From VAZQ01 sp963841105 (GTDB lineage: Bacteria; Pseudomonadota; Alphaproteobacteria; Rhizobiales; Xanthobacteraceae), in assembly GCA_963841105.1 (NCBI GenBank), contig CAWJCB010000008.1, positions 124,001-188,000 on the forward strand: a DNA stretch of 64,000 bases. The letters are read 5' to 3'. The translations under genes and the position numbers were made by a program. This document shows positions 34,535-44,407 of this stretch, in pieces. The notes under the pieces are model-generated. The model worked only from the letters and a program-made list of their open reading frames with translations, was not told where the DNA came from and ran no database searches. The stretch's first letter is position 1; each line of letters starts with the position of its first letter.

Positions 34535-35198
34535 TCATTTCTCCAACGCGGTCGTGACAAGCGCGACACCGTCAGCGCTCGCCCATTCCGCCGGACCTGC
34601 CAGCGTACCAATTTCGCATCCTGCAGGACCGACAAGCAGCGTGGTCGGCATCCCGAGGGCGCGGCCAATGATCTTCAGAATCCTGGAATACCTTGGCGGT
34701 TGGGTCGGCGTAGTAGCCGAGCTTGTGAATTCCGATGTCGTCCAACCACTGCCGCGGCTTGTCGGGGTTGCGGGTGTCGATGTTGATTGCAACAACTTCG
34801 AAGGATGGGCCGCCCACCTGCGCCTCTAGTGCGTCAAGGGCCGGCATCTCTTTCCGACAGGGCACGCACCAGGTTGCCCACAAATTGAGGAGCACCGTTC
34901 GACCGCGCCAGGACGAGAGATGCCGCTCGCCGGCGTTGGCATCACGGAAGGCAAGATCCGGCATGAGCAGCGGCTGCTCAGCCACCGCGAAGGCGGCGAG
35001 CTCGCCGCGTGCGAGCGGCGCCACACGCCGGGCGGCATTGAGGGCTTCAGCGCAGGCGGAAGCGGCCGCATTGCGCTTGAAGCTGCCCATCCCGTATACC
35101 GCCGCAGCGACATACCCGCCAACAAAAAGGATGGCCAGCAAGGCTACCAGTAGAGGCCAGCGCAGGCGATGGGGAAATTGGCGGGGCGCAAGGCTCAT
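34535..35198 (-). pseudogene. tlpA: TlpA-type thiol:disulfide reductase, frameshifted
   Basis: Membrane-anchored thioredoxin-fold protein acting in the periplasm on cytochrome c or oxidase assembly. The N-terminal anchor is WPLLVALLAILFVGGYVAAA and the active site is WATWCVPC. The frame is intact to ADPTAKVFQD and then shifts; the next frame continues LKIIGRALGMPTTLLVGPAG to EIGTLAGPAEWAS and ends at 34535. One extra T in the GGATTCTGAAG stretch (minus-strand reading) near 34681 explains it. Both halves together give the normal TlpA length of about 220 residues. Likely read error or recent mutation. Divergent from argH. Confidence 0.82.
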
Positions 35199-35246
35199 CG
35201 GCGCCGGTATCCAGGTAGTTCGTTTCGTTTCACACGCGAGCGGGTC

Positions 35247-36638
35247 ATGAGCAACAAAATGTGGGGAGGCCGCTTCACGCGGTCACCCGACGCAATCATG
35301 CAGGACATCAATGCCTCGATTGATGTGGATCGCCACTTGTTCCGGCAGGACATCGCCGCAAGCAAAGCGCATGCCGCGATGCTGGAGAAGCAAGGCATTA
35401 TCACCCGCAAGGATGCCCGCCAAATCACTCACGGTCTAGACACGATCCTGTCAGAGATCGAGCACGGTAAGTTCAGGTTCAAGCGATCCCTTGAGGACAT
35501 CCACATGAACGTGGAGAGCCGATTGGCCGAGTTGATCGGCCCAGCGGCGGGACGGCTGCACGTCGCGCGATCGCGCAACGATCAGGTCGCCACGGACTTC
35601 AAGCTGTGGATCAGAGACAAGATTGACGAGATCGACGGGGCGCTCGCCTCGTATCAGGGCGCTCTCGCGCAGAAGGCGCTCGAGCACGCCGCCACCGTGA
35701 TGCCCGGCTTTACCCATTTGCAGACCGCGCAGCCCGTCACCTTCGGCCACCATCTTCTCGCATATGTGGAAATGGCACAGCGCGACCGCGGTCGCTTCCG
35801 CGATGCCCGCAAGCGCTGCAATGAATGCCCGCTCGGCGCGGCCGCGCTCGCCGGCACCGCATTCCCTATCGACCGGAACAGCACTGCCAGGGCGCTGGGC
35901 TTCGACGCGCCAATGGCAAACTCCATTGATGCCGTGTCTGATCGCGATTTTGCGCTCGAGGCTCTTTCTGCCGCCGCGATTACCGCCGTCCATCTGTCGC
36001 GATTTGCCGAAGAGATCGTCATCTGGTGCTCGCCCGGCTTCGGGCTCATCTCGCTCTCGGACCGGTTCACCACCGGGTCCTCGATCATGCCGCAGAAACG
36101 CAATCCCGATGCGGCGGAGCTGGTGCGGGCCAAGACCGGCCGGATCATCGGGGCACTGGACGCGCTCCTGGTGGTGATGAAGGGTCTCCCGCTCGCCTAC
36201 CAGAAGGACATGCAAGAGGACAAGGAAGGCGCCATGGCGGCATGTTCCGCGCTTCTCCTCTCGCTCGCTGCCATGACTGGGATGGTGAACGATATGAAAC
36301 CTGATATTGCTCGTATGCGCGCGGCCGCTGGCGAGGGCTACTCGACCGCGACTGATCTCGCTGACTGGTTGGTACGCGCCATCGACATGCCATTCCGGGA
36401 AGCGCACCACATCACCGGACGCATTGTTGCCAAGGCCGAGGTGCAAAAAGTTCCTCTACACGATCTGTCGCTCGCGGCAATGCAGGCGATCGAGCAGCGA
36501 ATCACGGCGGACGTTTTCGGCGTGCTGTCCGTCGAAAGCTCGGTTCGGAGCCGCAGGAGCTTCGGCGGCACGGCGCCGTCCAATGTGCGCCGGCAGGCTC
36601 AGCGATGGCTCAAGGCGCTGGCGCGGGAACGGGCCTGA
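35247..36638 (+). CDS. argH: Argininosuccinate lyase
   Basis: A 463-residue enzyme of the final arginine step, splitting argininosuccinate into arginine and fumarate. MWGGRFTRSPDAIMQDINAS at the start, DIHMNVESRLAELIG, VARSRNDQVATDFKLW and the signature GSSIMPQKRNPDAAELVR (about 277-294) are diagnostic. LPLAYQKDMQEDKE also matches. ATG at 35247 yields the standard N-terminus. Followed by the LptM-like lipoprotein and lysA, a common Rhizobiales order. Confidence 0.98.
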   Translation: MSNKMWGGRFTRSPDAIMQDINASIDVDRHLFRQDIAASKAHAAMLEKQGIITRKDARQITHGLDTILSEIEHGKFRFKRSLEDIHMNVESRLAELIGPAAGRLHVARSRNDQVATDFKLWIRDKIDEIDGALASYQGALAQKALEHAATVMPGFTHLQTAQPVTFGHHLLAYVEMAQRDRGRFRDARKRCNECPLGAAALAGTAFPIDRNSTARALGFDAPMANSIDAVSDRDFALEALSAAAITAVHLSRFAEEIVIWCSPGFGLISLSDRFTTGSSIMPQKRNPDAAELVRAKTGRIIGALDALLVVMKGLPLAYQKDMQEDKEGAMAACSALLLSLAAMTGMVNDMKPDIARMRAAAGEGYSTATDLADWLVRAIDMPFREAHHITGRIVAKAEVQKVPLHDLSLAAMQAIEQRITADVFGVLSVESSVRSRRSFGGTAPSNVRRQAQRWLKALARERA

Positions 36639-36705
36639 CGGCCTTGCCATGCTGTCGCCTCCGCAATGCGATCTGGTAACATGGCAAAAACAGGAGGTCT
36701 GGGAA

Positions 36706-36969
36706 TTGAGCTCTTCGCCCAACACTTGGACCGTCACTTGGACCGCCCGCAGCCCCGTGCTGCTCGCCGTGCTCATCGCCGTCGCTGCAGGCACAGGATT
36801 GGCAGGCTGCGGGCGCAAAGGCGGGCTCGACCCGCCACCTCTGGCCGCGCCACCAGCTCCCCCGTCCACAGATCAACAGGGGATGCTTGTGCAACCAGGG
36901 AGCACCCCGCAATACGCGCTTCCGGAACAGCCGGTTTCCGTGTTTCCGTCCCGCCCGCGGCGGGCATAA
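36706..36969 (+). CDS. lptM: Small LptM/YifL-type lipoprotein
   Basis: An 87-residue lipoprotein. The hydrophobic stretch LLAVLIAVAAGTG leads to the lipobox LAGC, followed by GRKGGLDPPP, the conserved motif of LptM/YifL, which assists maturation of the LPS translocon LptDE. The tail is Pro-rich. TTG at 36706 is the likely start because AGGAGG lies 8-13 bases upstream and no ATG is available in a sensible place. It sits between argH and lysA, the usual position in Rhizobiales. Confidence 0.82.
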   Translation: MSSSPNTWTVTWTARSPVLLAVLIAVAAGTGLAGCGRKGGLDPPPLAAPPAPPSTDQQGMLVQPGSTPQYALPEQPVSVFPSRPRRA

Positions 36970-37005
36970 CTCGACTGGTTTCATCCAAGCCAACGTAGCC
37001 CCGAG

Positions 37006-38268
37006 ATGCATCACTTCGCCTATCGCAACGGCGTGCTGCACGCGGAGGCGGTGAACCTGGTTGATCTTGCCGAGACGGTCGGGACACCATTCTATTGCTA
37101 CTCGACTGCAACTCTCACGCGTCATTTCGATGTATTTGCAGGTGCCTTCCGGGATGTGCCGGCGCTTGTCTGCTATGCGATGAAGGCCAACTCCAATCAG
37201 GCGGTCATCAGGACACTTGCGCTGCGCGGTGCTGGCGCCGATGTCGTGTCTGGGGGTGAGCTCGAGCGCGCCCGCGCGGCAGGTATCCCGGCGGAAAAAA
37301 TCATGTTTTCCGGGATCGGCAAGACGGCGGCGGAGCTCGCATTCGCCGTCGATGCCGGCATTCTCTGCGTCAATGTCGAATCCGAGGCTGAGCTCGCACT
37401 GCTCTCGTCGATCGCTACCGGAAAGGCCAGGCGCGTGCGCGTGAGCGTGCGCGTCAACCCCGATATCGACGCCAAGACCCATCGCAAGATCGCCACCGGC
37501 AAGGCTGAGAACAAGTTCGGCATCCCGATCAGCCGAGCGCGTGAAGTCTATGCCCTGGCTGCCACGCTTCCGGGCCTCGAAGTCATCGGTGTCGACATGC
37601 ATATCGGCAGCCAGATCACCGATCTGACGCCATTCGACGACGCGTTCGCACTGCTCGCCGATTTCGTTCGAACGCTGCGGGCTGACGGGCATCACATCAG
37701 CCATATCGATCTTGGGGGAGGTCTCGGCATTCCCTATCGCGAGGACAGTGAACCACCGCCAGATCCATTGGCCTATGCCGGGATGGTCAAGCGGGCAACC
37801 CGTGGCCTCGATTGCACCCTCGTGTTCGAGCCCGGCCGGCTGATCATGGGCAACGCAGGAATCCTGATCACACGAATCCTCTACCTCAAGCGGGGCGAGA
37901 CCAAGACATTTGTGATCATCGACGCGGGCATGAACGATTTGATCCGGCCGACGCTGTACGAGGCACACCACGACATCCGGCCGCTGCGCGAGCGGCAGGG
38001 CGCTACACGCGTCACCGTCGATGTGGTCGGTCCGGTCTGCGAATCGGGGGATTTTCTCGCGCTCGATCGTGAGATTGCGCAGCCAGAGCCGGGCGACCTG
38101 CTGGCGATCATGACCGCCGGCGCCTATGGCGCGGTCCAAGCTGGGACCTACAACACCAGGCCCTTGGTGCCGGAAGTGCTCGTCAGGGAGCAAGAATGGG
38201 CGCTGGTGCGGCCGCGAGTGGAAGTTTCGCAGCTGATTGCGCTGGACCGCTGCGCCCCCTGGTTGTGA
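37006..38268 (+). CDS. lysA: Diaminopimelate decarboxylase
   Basis: A 420-residue PLP enzyme that makes lysine from meso-diaminopimelate. PLP-binding Lys60 lies in CYAMKANSN. ADVVSGGELERA, VNPDIDAKTHRKIATGKAEN, KFGIPISRAREVY, HIGSQITDL, IDLGGGLGIPY, EPGRLIMGNAG, CESGDFLA and AGAYGAVQAGTYNTRP complete the pattern. ATG at 37006 gives the standard alphaproteobacterial N-terminus. Full length and intact. Confidence 0.97.
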   Translation: MHHFAYRNGVLHAEAVNLVDLAETVGTPFYCYSTATLTRHFDVFAGAFRDVPALVCYAMKANSNQAVIRTLALRGAGADVVSGGELERARAAGIPAEKIMFSGIGKTAAELAFAVDAGILCVNVESEAELALLSSIATGKARRVRVSVRVNPDIDAKTHRKIATGKAENKFGIPISRAREVYALAATLPGLEVIGVDMHIGSQITDLTPFDDAFALLADFVRTLRADGHHISHIDLGGGLGIPYREDSEPPPDPLAYAGMVKRATRGLDCTLVFEPGRLIMGNAGILITRILYLKRGETKTFVIIDAGMNDLIRPTLYEAHHDIRPLRERQGATRVTVDVVGPVCESGDFLALDREIAQPEPGDLLAIMTAGAYGAVQAGTYNTRPLVPEVLVREQEWALVRPRVEVSQLIALDRCAPWL

Positions 38269-38400
38269 GGCGAAGCAAAAGGTGAACCTTCTGGCGGGGT
38301 TCTTCGTTTTGTTCCAGCGCCTTTTTTTTGCCCGCTGGCACCGCTCTATTGAAGTGTTTACAATGCTTGTTCGGGGCGGATTCGGAACACTGGAGACCTC

Positions 38401-40944
38401 GTGCACGACCGGCCCCCAGATCGCCCCGGAGAGCTGACCGCTCCCTCCAATAATGAAGCTCTCGAGCGGGCGTTGCTTAGAGCCCGCTGGAGCATTTTTT
38501 GGGAACGGTTGTGGCCGGCTCTGGCCTCTCTGGCCACCGTGGGCGGTCTGTTTCTGGCCCTGTCCTGGCTGGGCCTGTGGCTTTGGCTGCCCTCTTATGG
38601 CCGACTGATTGGGCTCGGCATCTTTTTTCTGCTCGCGGCGGCGGCATTTGCGCCTTTCCTGTCTTTGCGCGCGCCGAGCCGAATGGAGGCGCTTAAGCGG
38701 CTCGATCGCAATTCCGGCCGGCCGCATCGGCCGGCCACGGCAATCGCCGACGAGCTCGCTACGCCAACCGCGGATGGGCATGCAATGGCGTTGTGGCGTG
38801 CCCACATCGAGCGGGCCTTGCGTGCCGCAAGGACGCTCAAGGCGGGAATGCCCGCGCCACGACTTTCGTTGCGCGATCCCTTGGCGTTGCGTGTCCTTGT
38901 TGGGGTTCTGGTCATTGCTACATTCGTGGCAGCGGACGGCGAGCGAACGAGACGATTAGCGGCCGCCTTCAATTTGCAGGGGGTGATGGCGCCGGCCAAT
39001 TTTCGCGTGGACGCCTGGGTGAACCCGCCGACTTACACGGGAAAGCCGCCCCTCATATTGCAGGGTTTGCGACCGGGTGAACCCTTACCGAGCACAGCCG
39101 CTGTGACTGTGCCCAGTGGCAGCATCCTGGTTATCCGCGCAAGCGGCATTCACCTGTCCGTGGTTGCAAGCGGCGGATTGGCCGAAGCTCCAGCCGGCGC
39201 ACAAACGCTCACTGCCAAGCCCACGGAGGAGCGCCGCTTCGTGATCAACGATACCGGCATCGCGACTGTGCGGGGCGCCTCATCGCGTGACGTCAGCTGG
39301 CACTTTAGCGCCATACCCGATCATGCGCCTGTCATTTCACTCGCCAAGGACCCGGAGGGACAAGCGCGGGGTGCGCTGCAACTAACCTATAAGATGGAGG
39401 ATGACTACGGCGTCGTCGCTGCCCAGGCAAAGTTCCGGCGGCTAGGTCCCGAGGGCGCGAATGCGCAGCCTGCGCGGCCTCTTTTCGAACCGCCCGACTT
39501 CGCGCTGGTGCTGCCCCAAGCGCGCACCCGCAGCGGCGTCGGGCAGACCACGAAGGACTTGACCGAGCATCCCTGGGCCGGCGTCGACGTTTCCATGACA
39601 CTGGCGGCACGCGACGAAGCCGGCAACGAGGGGCGCAGCGACCCGTTCGACATGCAATTGCCGGAGCGGCCGTTTAGCAAGCCGATGGCGCGCGCGCTTG
39701 TTGAGCAGCGGCGGCTCCTTGCGCTTGATGGCGATACGCAGGCCAACGTGCTCAACGCCCTTGACGCGCTCACGTTGGCGCCCGAGCGCTTCAATATCGA
39801 AAGCAGCGTCTATCTCGGCTTGCGCGCGATCTACTGGCAGCTCTCGCGCGCCAAGAGCGACGATCAGTTGCGCGAAGTGGTCGCCCGCATGTGGGACATG
39901 GCGGTCCATCTCGAAGATGGCAGCGTCTCGGACGCCGAGCAGGCGTTGCGGGCGGCGGAGGAAGCGCTGCGGCAGGCACTGGAGCGCGGCGCCACTGATG
40001 AGGAGATCAAGAAGCTTACCGATCAGCTACGCGCGGCACTCGACAAGTTCCTGCAAGCCTTGGCGGAGCAGATGCGCAAGAATCCGCAGCAGCTCGCTCG
40101 CCCTCTCGACCCCAATATGCGTCAGCTGCGGCCGCAGGATCTGCGCAACATGATCGACCGTCTCGAGCAGATGGCCCGCTCCGGCGCAAAGGATGCGGCG
40201 CGGCGCATGTTGCAAGAGCTGCAATCCATGCTGGAAAATCTGCAAATGGCGCGTCCCGGACAACAAATGGACAGCGACGGGGACGACGACATGATGTCGG
40301 CGCTGGACGAGCTTGGCGACATGATCCGCAAGCAGCAGCAATTGCGCGATCGCACCTTCCAGCAGGGTCAGGATCAGCGGCGGGACCGCCAGCGCGGGCA
40401 GCGCGGCCAACAAGGTCAGCAAGGGGACCAGATGGGTGACCTGCGGGGAAACCAGCAAGCGCTGCGCGATCAGCTCAAGAAGCTAATGGAAGAGTTGCGC
40501 AAGCGAGGTTTTGGGCAAGGCCAACAGGGACAGGGCGAGATGGATCAGTTCGGCCGTGCCGGAGAGGCCATGGGCGAGGCCGAAGGCGAGCTCGGCGAGG
40601 GCAACGCGGATGGCGCTGTCGAATTGCAAGGCCGCGCGATTGAAGCGCTGCGGCGAGGCGCGCAGAATCTGGCTCAGTCCATGCAGCAACAGGGCATGAT
40701 GGGGCCGGGACCGAATGGTCAGCCCGGGCGACTGGGCCAGGGGCGCGCGCAGCAGGAAACGGATCCGCTGGGACGGCCCTTGCGTGGTCGCGATTACGGG
40801 GATGACACGACAGTGAGGGTCCCCGGCGAAATCGACGTGCAACGCGCCCGACGGATCCTGGAAGAGCTGCGCCGCCGTTTCGGCGAGTCCTTCCGCCCGC
40901 AACTCGAGCTCGATTACATCGAGCGGCTGCTGCGCGACTATTAG
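38401..40944 (+). CDS. TIGR02302 / DUF4175 family membrane protein
   Basis: An 847-residue protein found beside lysA and ftsEX in many Rhizobiales. Two hydrophobic segments near the N-terminus (about 35-55 and 60-85) and another near 160 anchor it. A beta-rich middle follows (VDAWVNPPTYTGKPPLIL, DDYGVVAAQAKFRRLGPEG). The C-terminal third is Gln/Met/Gly-rich and highly charged (blocks such as RGQRGQQGQQGDQMGDLRGN) and probably helical or disordered. The GTG start at 38401 is the first in frame. Function unknown; its context points to the envelope or division. Weak hairpins in the 132-base gap upstream are not convincing as a terminator. Confidence 0.88.
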   Translation: MHDRPPDRPGELTAPSNNEALERALLRARWSIFWERLWPALASLATVGGLFLALSWLGLWLWLPSYGRLIGLGIFFLLAAAAFAPFLSLRAPSRMEALKRLDRNSGRPHRPATAIADELATPTADGHAMALWRAHIERALRAARTLKAGMPAPRLSLRDPLALRVLVGVLVIATFVAADGERTRRLAAAFNLQGVMAPANFRVDAWVNPPTYTGKPPLILQGLRPGEPLPSTAAVTVPSGSILVIRASGIHLSVVASGGLAEAPAGAQTLTAKPTEERRFVINDTGIATVRGASSRDVSWHFSAIPDHAPVISLAKDPEGQARGALQLTYKMEDDYGVVAAQAKFRRLGPEGANAQPARPLFEPPDFALVLPQARTRSGVGQTTKDLTEHPWAGVDVSMTLAARDEAGNEGRSDPFDMQLPERPFSKPMARALVEQRRLLALDGDTQANVLNALDALTLAPERFNIESSVYLGLRAIYWQLSRAKSDDQLREVVARMWDMAVHLEDGSVSDAEQALRAAEEALRQALERGATDEEIKKLTDQLRAALDKFLQALAEQMRKNPQQLARPLDPNMRQLRPQDLRNMIDRLEQMARSGAKDAARRMLQELQSMLENLQMARPGQQMDSDGDDDMMSALDELGDMIRKQQQLRDRTFQQGQDQRRDRQRGQRGQQGQQGDQMGDLRGNQQALRDQLKKLMEELRKRGFGQGQQGQGEMDQFGRAGEAMGEAEGELGEGNADGAVELQGRAIEALRRGAQNLAQSMQQQGMMGPGPNGQPGRLGQGRAQQETDPLGRPLRGRDYGDDTTVRVPGEIDVQRARRILEELRRRFGESFRPQLELDYIERLLRDY

Positions 40945-41054
40945 ACCACAGCGGCGCCACGCGTTGTGGGTCGCAGGTGTCCCGATTCCAAAGTCCGCGA
41001 GCGATAACCTTCGGAGTCAGCCGCAGCGTGAGATGATTCGATCGGACAGGGCAC

Positions 41055-41714
41055 GTGGTGCGGTTTGAGCATGTGGGTCTGCGCTATGGCCTCGGTCCCG
41101 AGGTCTTGCGCGATGTGAGCTTCCGTATCGATCCACATTCCTTTCAGTTTCTCACCGGACCTTCCGGGGCTGGCAAGACCTCATTGTTGCGGCTGCTTTT
41201 TCTTGCACTACGGCCGACCCGCGGTCTGGTTACTATATTCGGTCATGATGTCGCCACGCTGAGCAAGGACGCCTTATCGACCCTGCGGCGGCGCATCGGC
41301 ATTGTTTTTCAGGACTTTCGACTACTCGACCATATGACGACGTTCGAGAACGTTGCTTTGCCGTTGCGGGTGATCGGCCAGGCCGAGGACAGCTACCGGG
41401 ACGAGGTGGTGGAGCTTCTCAAATGGGTCGGGCTCGGGCAACGCATCTGGGCACTACCTCCGGTCCTCTCCGGGGGAGAAAAACAGCGCGCCGCTATTGC
41501 CCGAGCGGTGATCGCCAGGCCCCAACTTCTCCTCGCCGATGAACCAACAGGCAATGTCGATCCGTCTCTGGCGCAAAGGCTGCTGCGTCTGTTCATCGAG
41601 TTGAACAAGTCTGGGACCGCGGTGATCATCGCAACCCATGATATTGCACTGATGGACCAGTATGATGCGCGCCGCCTCGTCCTGCATGAAGGTCGGTTGC
41701 ATGTCTATGACTGA
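41055..41714 (+). CDS. ftsE: Cell division ATPase FtsE
   Basis: A 219-residue ABC ATPase that with FtsX activates peptidoglycan hydrolases at the septum. Walker A is GPSGAGKTSLLRLL (about 35-48), IGIVFQDFRLLDHMTTFENV is typical of FtsE, the signature is LSGGEKQRAAIARA and Walker B is LLLADEPTGNVD. The GTG start at 41055 precedes VRFEHVGLRYG; a second GTG follows directly. Overlaps ftsX by 14 bases. Confidence 0.95.
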   Translation: MVRFEHVGLRYGLGPEVLRDVSFRIDPHSFQFLTGPSGAGKTSLLRLLFLALRPTRGLVTIFGHDVATLSKDALSTLRRRIGIVFQDFRLLDHMTTFENVALPLRVIGQAEDSYRDEVVELLKWVGLGQRIWALPPVLSGGEKQRAAIARAVIARPQLLLADEPTGNVDPSLAQRLLRLFIELNKSGTAVIIATHDIALMDQYDARRLVLHEGRLHVYD

Positions 41715-42675
41715 CGTGATCGCTCCACAGGCAGACCCAGGCGCGCTTGAACCGACAGCGGCGGTGGCCCGGCCGGAGCGGCATGCGGAGACGCCGATCG
41801 TCCCAGGCGCAACGATTTCGGGGCGGGCCCTCGTTGGCGTTATTGCCATCATGACCTTCCTGGCGTCGCTCACCATAGGTACGGTCATGCTGGTCCGGGC
41901 AGCGGCGAATGATTGGCAGGCGGACGTCGGCCGCGAAGTCACCATCCAGGTTCGCGCGACTGAGGGGCATGACATCGAGACCGAGGTCGCCAGAACCGTT
42001 GCGATCTCACGCACCTTCCCCGGTGTCGCCGAGGTGAGGGCTTATTCAAAAGAAGAGACGACGCAATTACTTGAGCCGTGGTTGGGCAGCGGCATCCAGT
42101 TCGACGAATTGCCCGTTCCTCGCATCATTGTGATGAAAATCACCGCTGGAGCTGCGCCCGATATTGGGCGGCTGCGTAAACTTGTCAGCGAGCAGATCCC
42201 AGGCGCCAGCCTCGACGACCATCATGGTTTCGTGGCCCGAATGCGCGCGATGGCGAGCGCCACCCTGCTGGGCGGCATTGCGGTCCTCCTTCTGGTTCTC
42301 GCAGCAACCGTTCTGTCGGTGACGTTCGCAACCCGTGCCGCCATGGCGAGCAATCGGCCCGTGATTGAAGTGCTGCACCTCATCGGCGCCAAAGACAATT
42401 TCATTGCGGCGCATTTCCAGCAGCATTTCCTGAATCTGGGACTGAAAGGCGGCCTGCTCGGCGGCGGCAGCGCAGTTTTCATGTTAGCATGCATCGATCT
42501 CGCGAGCGGTTGGTTCATCGGCACGGCCGCGGGCGACCAGTTTGCAGCCATGTTCGGCACGTTCTCCATCGGAGCACTCGGCTACCTGGCAGTTCTAGTG
42601 CAAATCGGTCTGGTCGCAGCTGTCACCGCCATGACGTCCCGCCGCACAGTGAACCGGACCATTGAAACGATGTAG
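41701..42675 (+). CDS. ftsX: Cell division permease-like protein FtsX
   Basis: A 324-residue membrane protein. One N-terminal helix (ALVGVIAIMTFLASLTIGTV) is followed by a periplasmic loop (EVTIQVRATEGHDIE, PGVAEVRAYSKEET) and three C-terminal helices (LLGGIAVLLLVLAATVLSV, LKGGLLGGGSAVFMLA, YLAVLVQIGLVAAVTAM). RPVIEVLHLIGAKDNFIA is the FtsX motif. ATG at 41701 or 41707 both fit. The long N-terminal cytoplasmic extension is normal for alphaproteobacteria. Confidence 0.93.
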   Translation: MSMTDVIAPQADPGALEPTAAVARPERHAETPIVPGATISGRALVGVIAIMTFLASLTIGTVMLVRAAANDWQADVGREVTIQVRATEGHDIETEVARTVAISRTFPGVAEVRAYSKEETTQLLEPWLGSGIQFDELPVPRIIVMKITAGAAPDIGRLRKLVSEQIPGASLDDHHGFVARMRAMASATLLGGIAVLLLVLAATVLSVTFATRAAMASNRPVIEVLHLIGAKDNFIAAHFQQHFLNLGLKGGLLGGGSAVFMLACIDLASGWFIGTAAGDQFAAMFGTFSIGALGYLAVLVQIGLVAAVTAMTSRRTVNRTIETM

Positions 42676-42898
42676 TAAGCATTCGGCCGGATTGTCGCGG
42701 GGCGGGGCGAGCGAGCCCGGCTGTGGTTATAGAAGCGAATATCAGGACCGGTTCGACTTTGTTATTTGGCTGAGTCTGCACCAGGAATGTATGCCTGAGC
42801 CCTACTTCGCATTGCCGCCCCTGGCACGACCTTCTCAAGCCCGGCTTGCCTCCGCGCCGCCGGAATTTATGCTGATGGTATTATCGGGACGAAATCGG

Positions 42899-43576
42899 AT
42901 GCCGACAGCCGCAACCGATCTGGATGACGGCGGAATGACGAGCTCGGCGGCGCATTTTCCGAGGCGATTTCTGCGCCTTCTCGGTCGATCCGGGCTCGTT
43001 GCCTTCGCCGGAGCAGCGCTGATCCTGGCAGCGGGATTTGCCTTGTTTATTTGGCGAGTACCGGCCGAGGAGGTCCAGCTCAGCGCAAAAGCTGACGGCA
43101 TCGTTGCGCTGACTGGAGGCGCCTCGCGTATTGCTGATGCGATTGAGCTTCTGGCCTCCGGCCATGGCCAGCGCCTGCTCATCAGCGGCGCCAATCGGGC
43201 GACCAATTCCCACGAGATCTCGCGGCTCAATCCGGAGTTCGAAAAGTGGGTGCGCTGCTGTGTGGACTTCGACCGATCCATCAACACACTTGGAAACGCC
43301 GTCGAGATCAAGCGCTGGTCCGAGCACCGCGGTTTCCGATCGCTGATTGTGGTTACCTCGAACTATCATATGCCTCGGGCACTCGCCGAAATCGCGCACC
43401 AGGTCCCGCAAGTCGCTTTGCTGCCCTTTCCCGTGGTCACCGTAAGGCAACGCTCGGGGCCATGGTGGAGCAGCGGCTCGACAGCGCGGCTCATGTTATC
43501 TGAATACGTCAAGTTGATCATCGCTCGGCTGCGCATCGGGTTCAGTCCCGCCGCCAGTGCGCATGAGCTGACGTGA
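42899..43576 (+). CDS. YdcF/SanA-type DUF218 membrane protein
   Basis: A 225-residue protein. A membrane segment (LVAFAGAALILAAGFALFIW) is followed by a DUF218 domain: DGIVALTGGASRIADAIEL, LLISGANRATNSHEI, NTLGNAVEIKRWSEHRGF and LIVVTSNYHMPRALAEIAHQ. DUF218 proteins are linked to envelope barrier function; the reaction is unknown. The start is uncertain: ATG at 42899 (MPTAATDLDD) or 42935 (MTSSAAHF) are best. The 223 bases after ftsX hold no other gene. Confidence 0.85.
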   Translation: MPTAATDLDDGGMTSSAAHFPRRFLRLLGRSGLVAFAGAALILAAGFALFIWRVPAEEVQLSAKADGIVALTGGASRIADAIELLASGHGQRLLISGANRATNSHEISRLNPEFEKWVRCCVDFDRSINTLGNAVEIKRWSEHRGFRSLIVVTSNYHMPRALAEIAHQVPQVALLPFPVVTVRQRSGPWWSSGSTARLMLSEYVKLIIARLRIGFSPAASAHELT

Positions 43577-43600
43577 AGTTGGCGAGCCGGCGGCGTCAGG

Positions 43601-44407
43601 ATGCGCGCGTCAGCGCTAATCAGTCAGGTTGGGTTCGTGCTTATCATTCGCTCCGTCCTGTTCAACATCTTGTTTTACCTTGTCCTGCTGCTGCTCATCG
43701 TCGCGGCGCTGCCGACGTTGTTGATGCCGCGACGCGCAATTCTTTCAGTCGCAAAGCTCTGGGCGCGAACGAATCAATGGCTGCTGCGCACGGTTTGCGG
43801 CATCACCGTCGAATACCGCGGCCTCGAGAAAATTGCTCGCGGACCGCTTATTGTGGCCTGTAAGCACCAATCTTCGTGGGAAACCTTTGCGCTCCTGCCG
43901 CTCCTTCCCGATCCCGTCTACATCATGAAGCGCGAGTTGATGTGGATTCCATTGTTCGGGTGGTACACGTGGAAGGCCGGCATGATCCCGGTTGACCGTA
44001 GCAAGGGCTCGGAGGCACTCGCCGAGATGAATGTCCGCGTGGGGCGCGAGCTTGCACGCAATCGTCAGATCATCATTTTTCCGGAAGGCACCCGCCGGGC
44101 CCCAGGGGCAGAACCGCGCTACAAATATGGGGTGGTTCACCTTTACCTGGAGACGGGCGCCGAGTGTCTGCCCATCGCGCTGAATTCCGGATTGTTCTGG
44201 CCGCGCCGATCGGTGCTGCGTTATCCCGGCACAATTCGGGTTGAAGTGCTCGATCGCATCCCGCATGGCCTGAGCAAGGTCGCCTTCTTCGAATTGCTGC
44301 AGCGAGAAATCGAGGGCGCAACGGCGCAACTCGTCAACATGGGAGAACGCGATCTGGCGGGGCAGAGATCAGATGTCAAATGTCAGATAGCAGAATCTGA
44401 TCTCTGA
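43601..44407 (+). CDS. plsC: 1-acyl-sn-glycerol-3-phosphate acyltransferase
   Basis: A 268-residue inner-membrane enzyme that makes phosphatidic acid. An N-terminal helix (FNILFYLVLLLLIVAALPTL) precedes the catalytic HX4D block, here KHQSSWET with Glu94 replacing Asp. FPEGTRRAPGAEP (about 160) is the substrate motif, and GMIPVDRSKG is typical. ATG at 43601. The last 15 or so residues (after MGERDLAGQ) are encoded by a hairpin repeat of the rRNA-operon type, so the natural C-terminus was probably shorter. Converges on and overlaps the ChaC-like gene by 25 bases. Confidence 0.93.
   Translation: MRASALISQVGFVLIIRSVLFNILFYLVLLLLIVAALPTLLMPRRAILSVAKLWARTNQWLLRTVCGITVEYRGLEKIARGPLIVACKHQSSWETFALLPLLPDPVYIMKRELMWIPLFGWYTWKAGMIPVDRSKGSEALAEMNVRVGRELARNRQIIIFPEGTRRAPGAEPRYKYGVVHLYLETGAECLPIALNSGLFWPRRSVLRYPGTIRVEVLDRIPHGLSKVAFFELLQREIEGATAQLVNMGERDLAGQRSDVKCQIAESDL

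Noticed and set aside
36610..38805. A 731-codon open frame on the minus strand
   Set aside because: Antisense to lptM, lysA and the start of the TIGR02302 gene; no motif, no ribosome site, low-complexity Arg/Gln/Asp composition.
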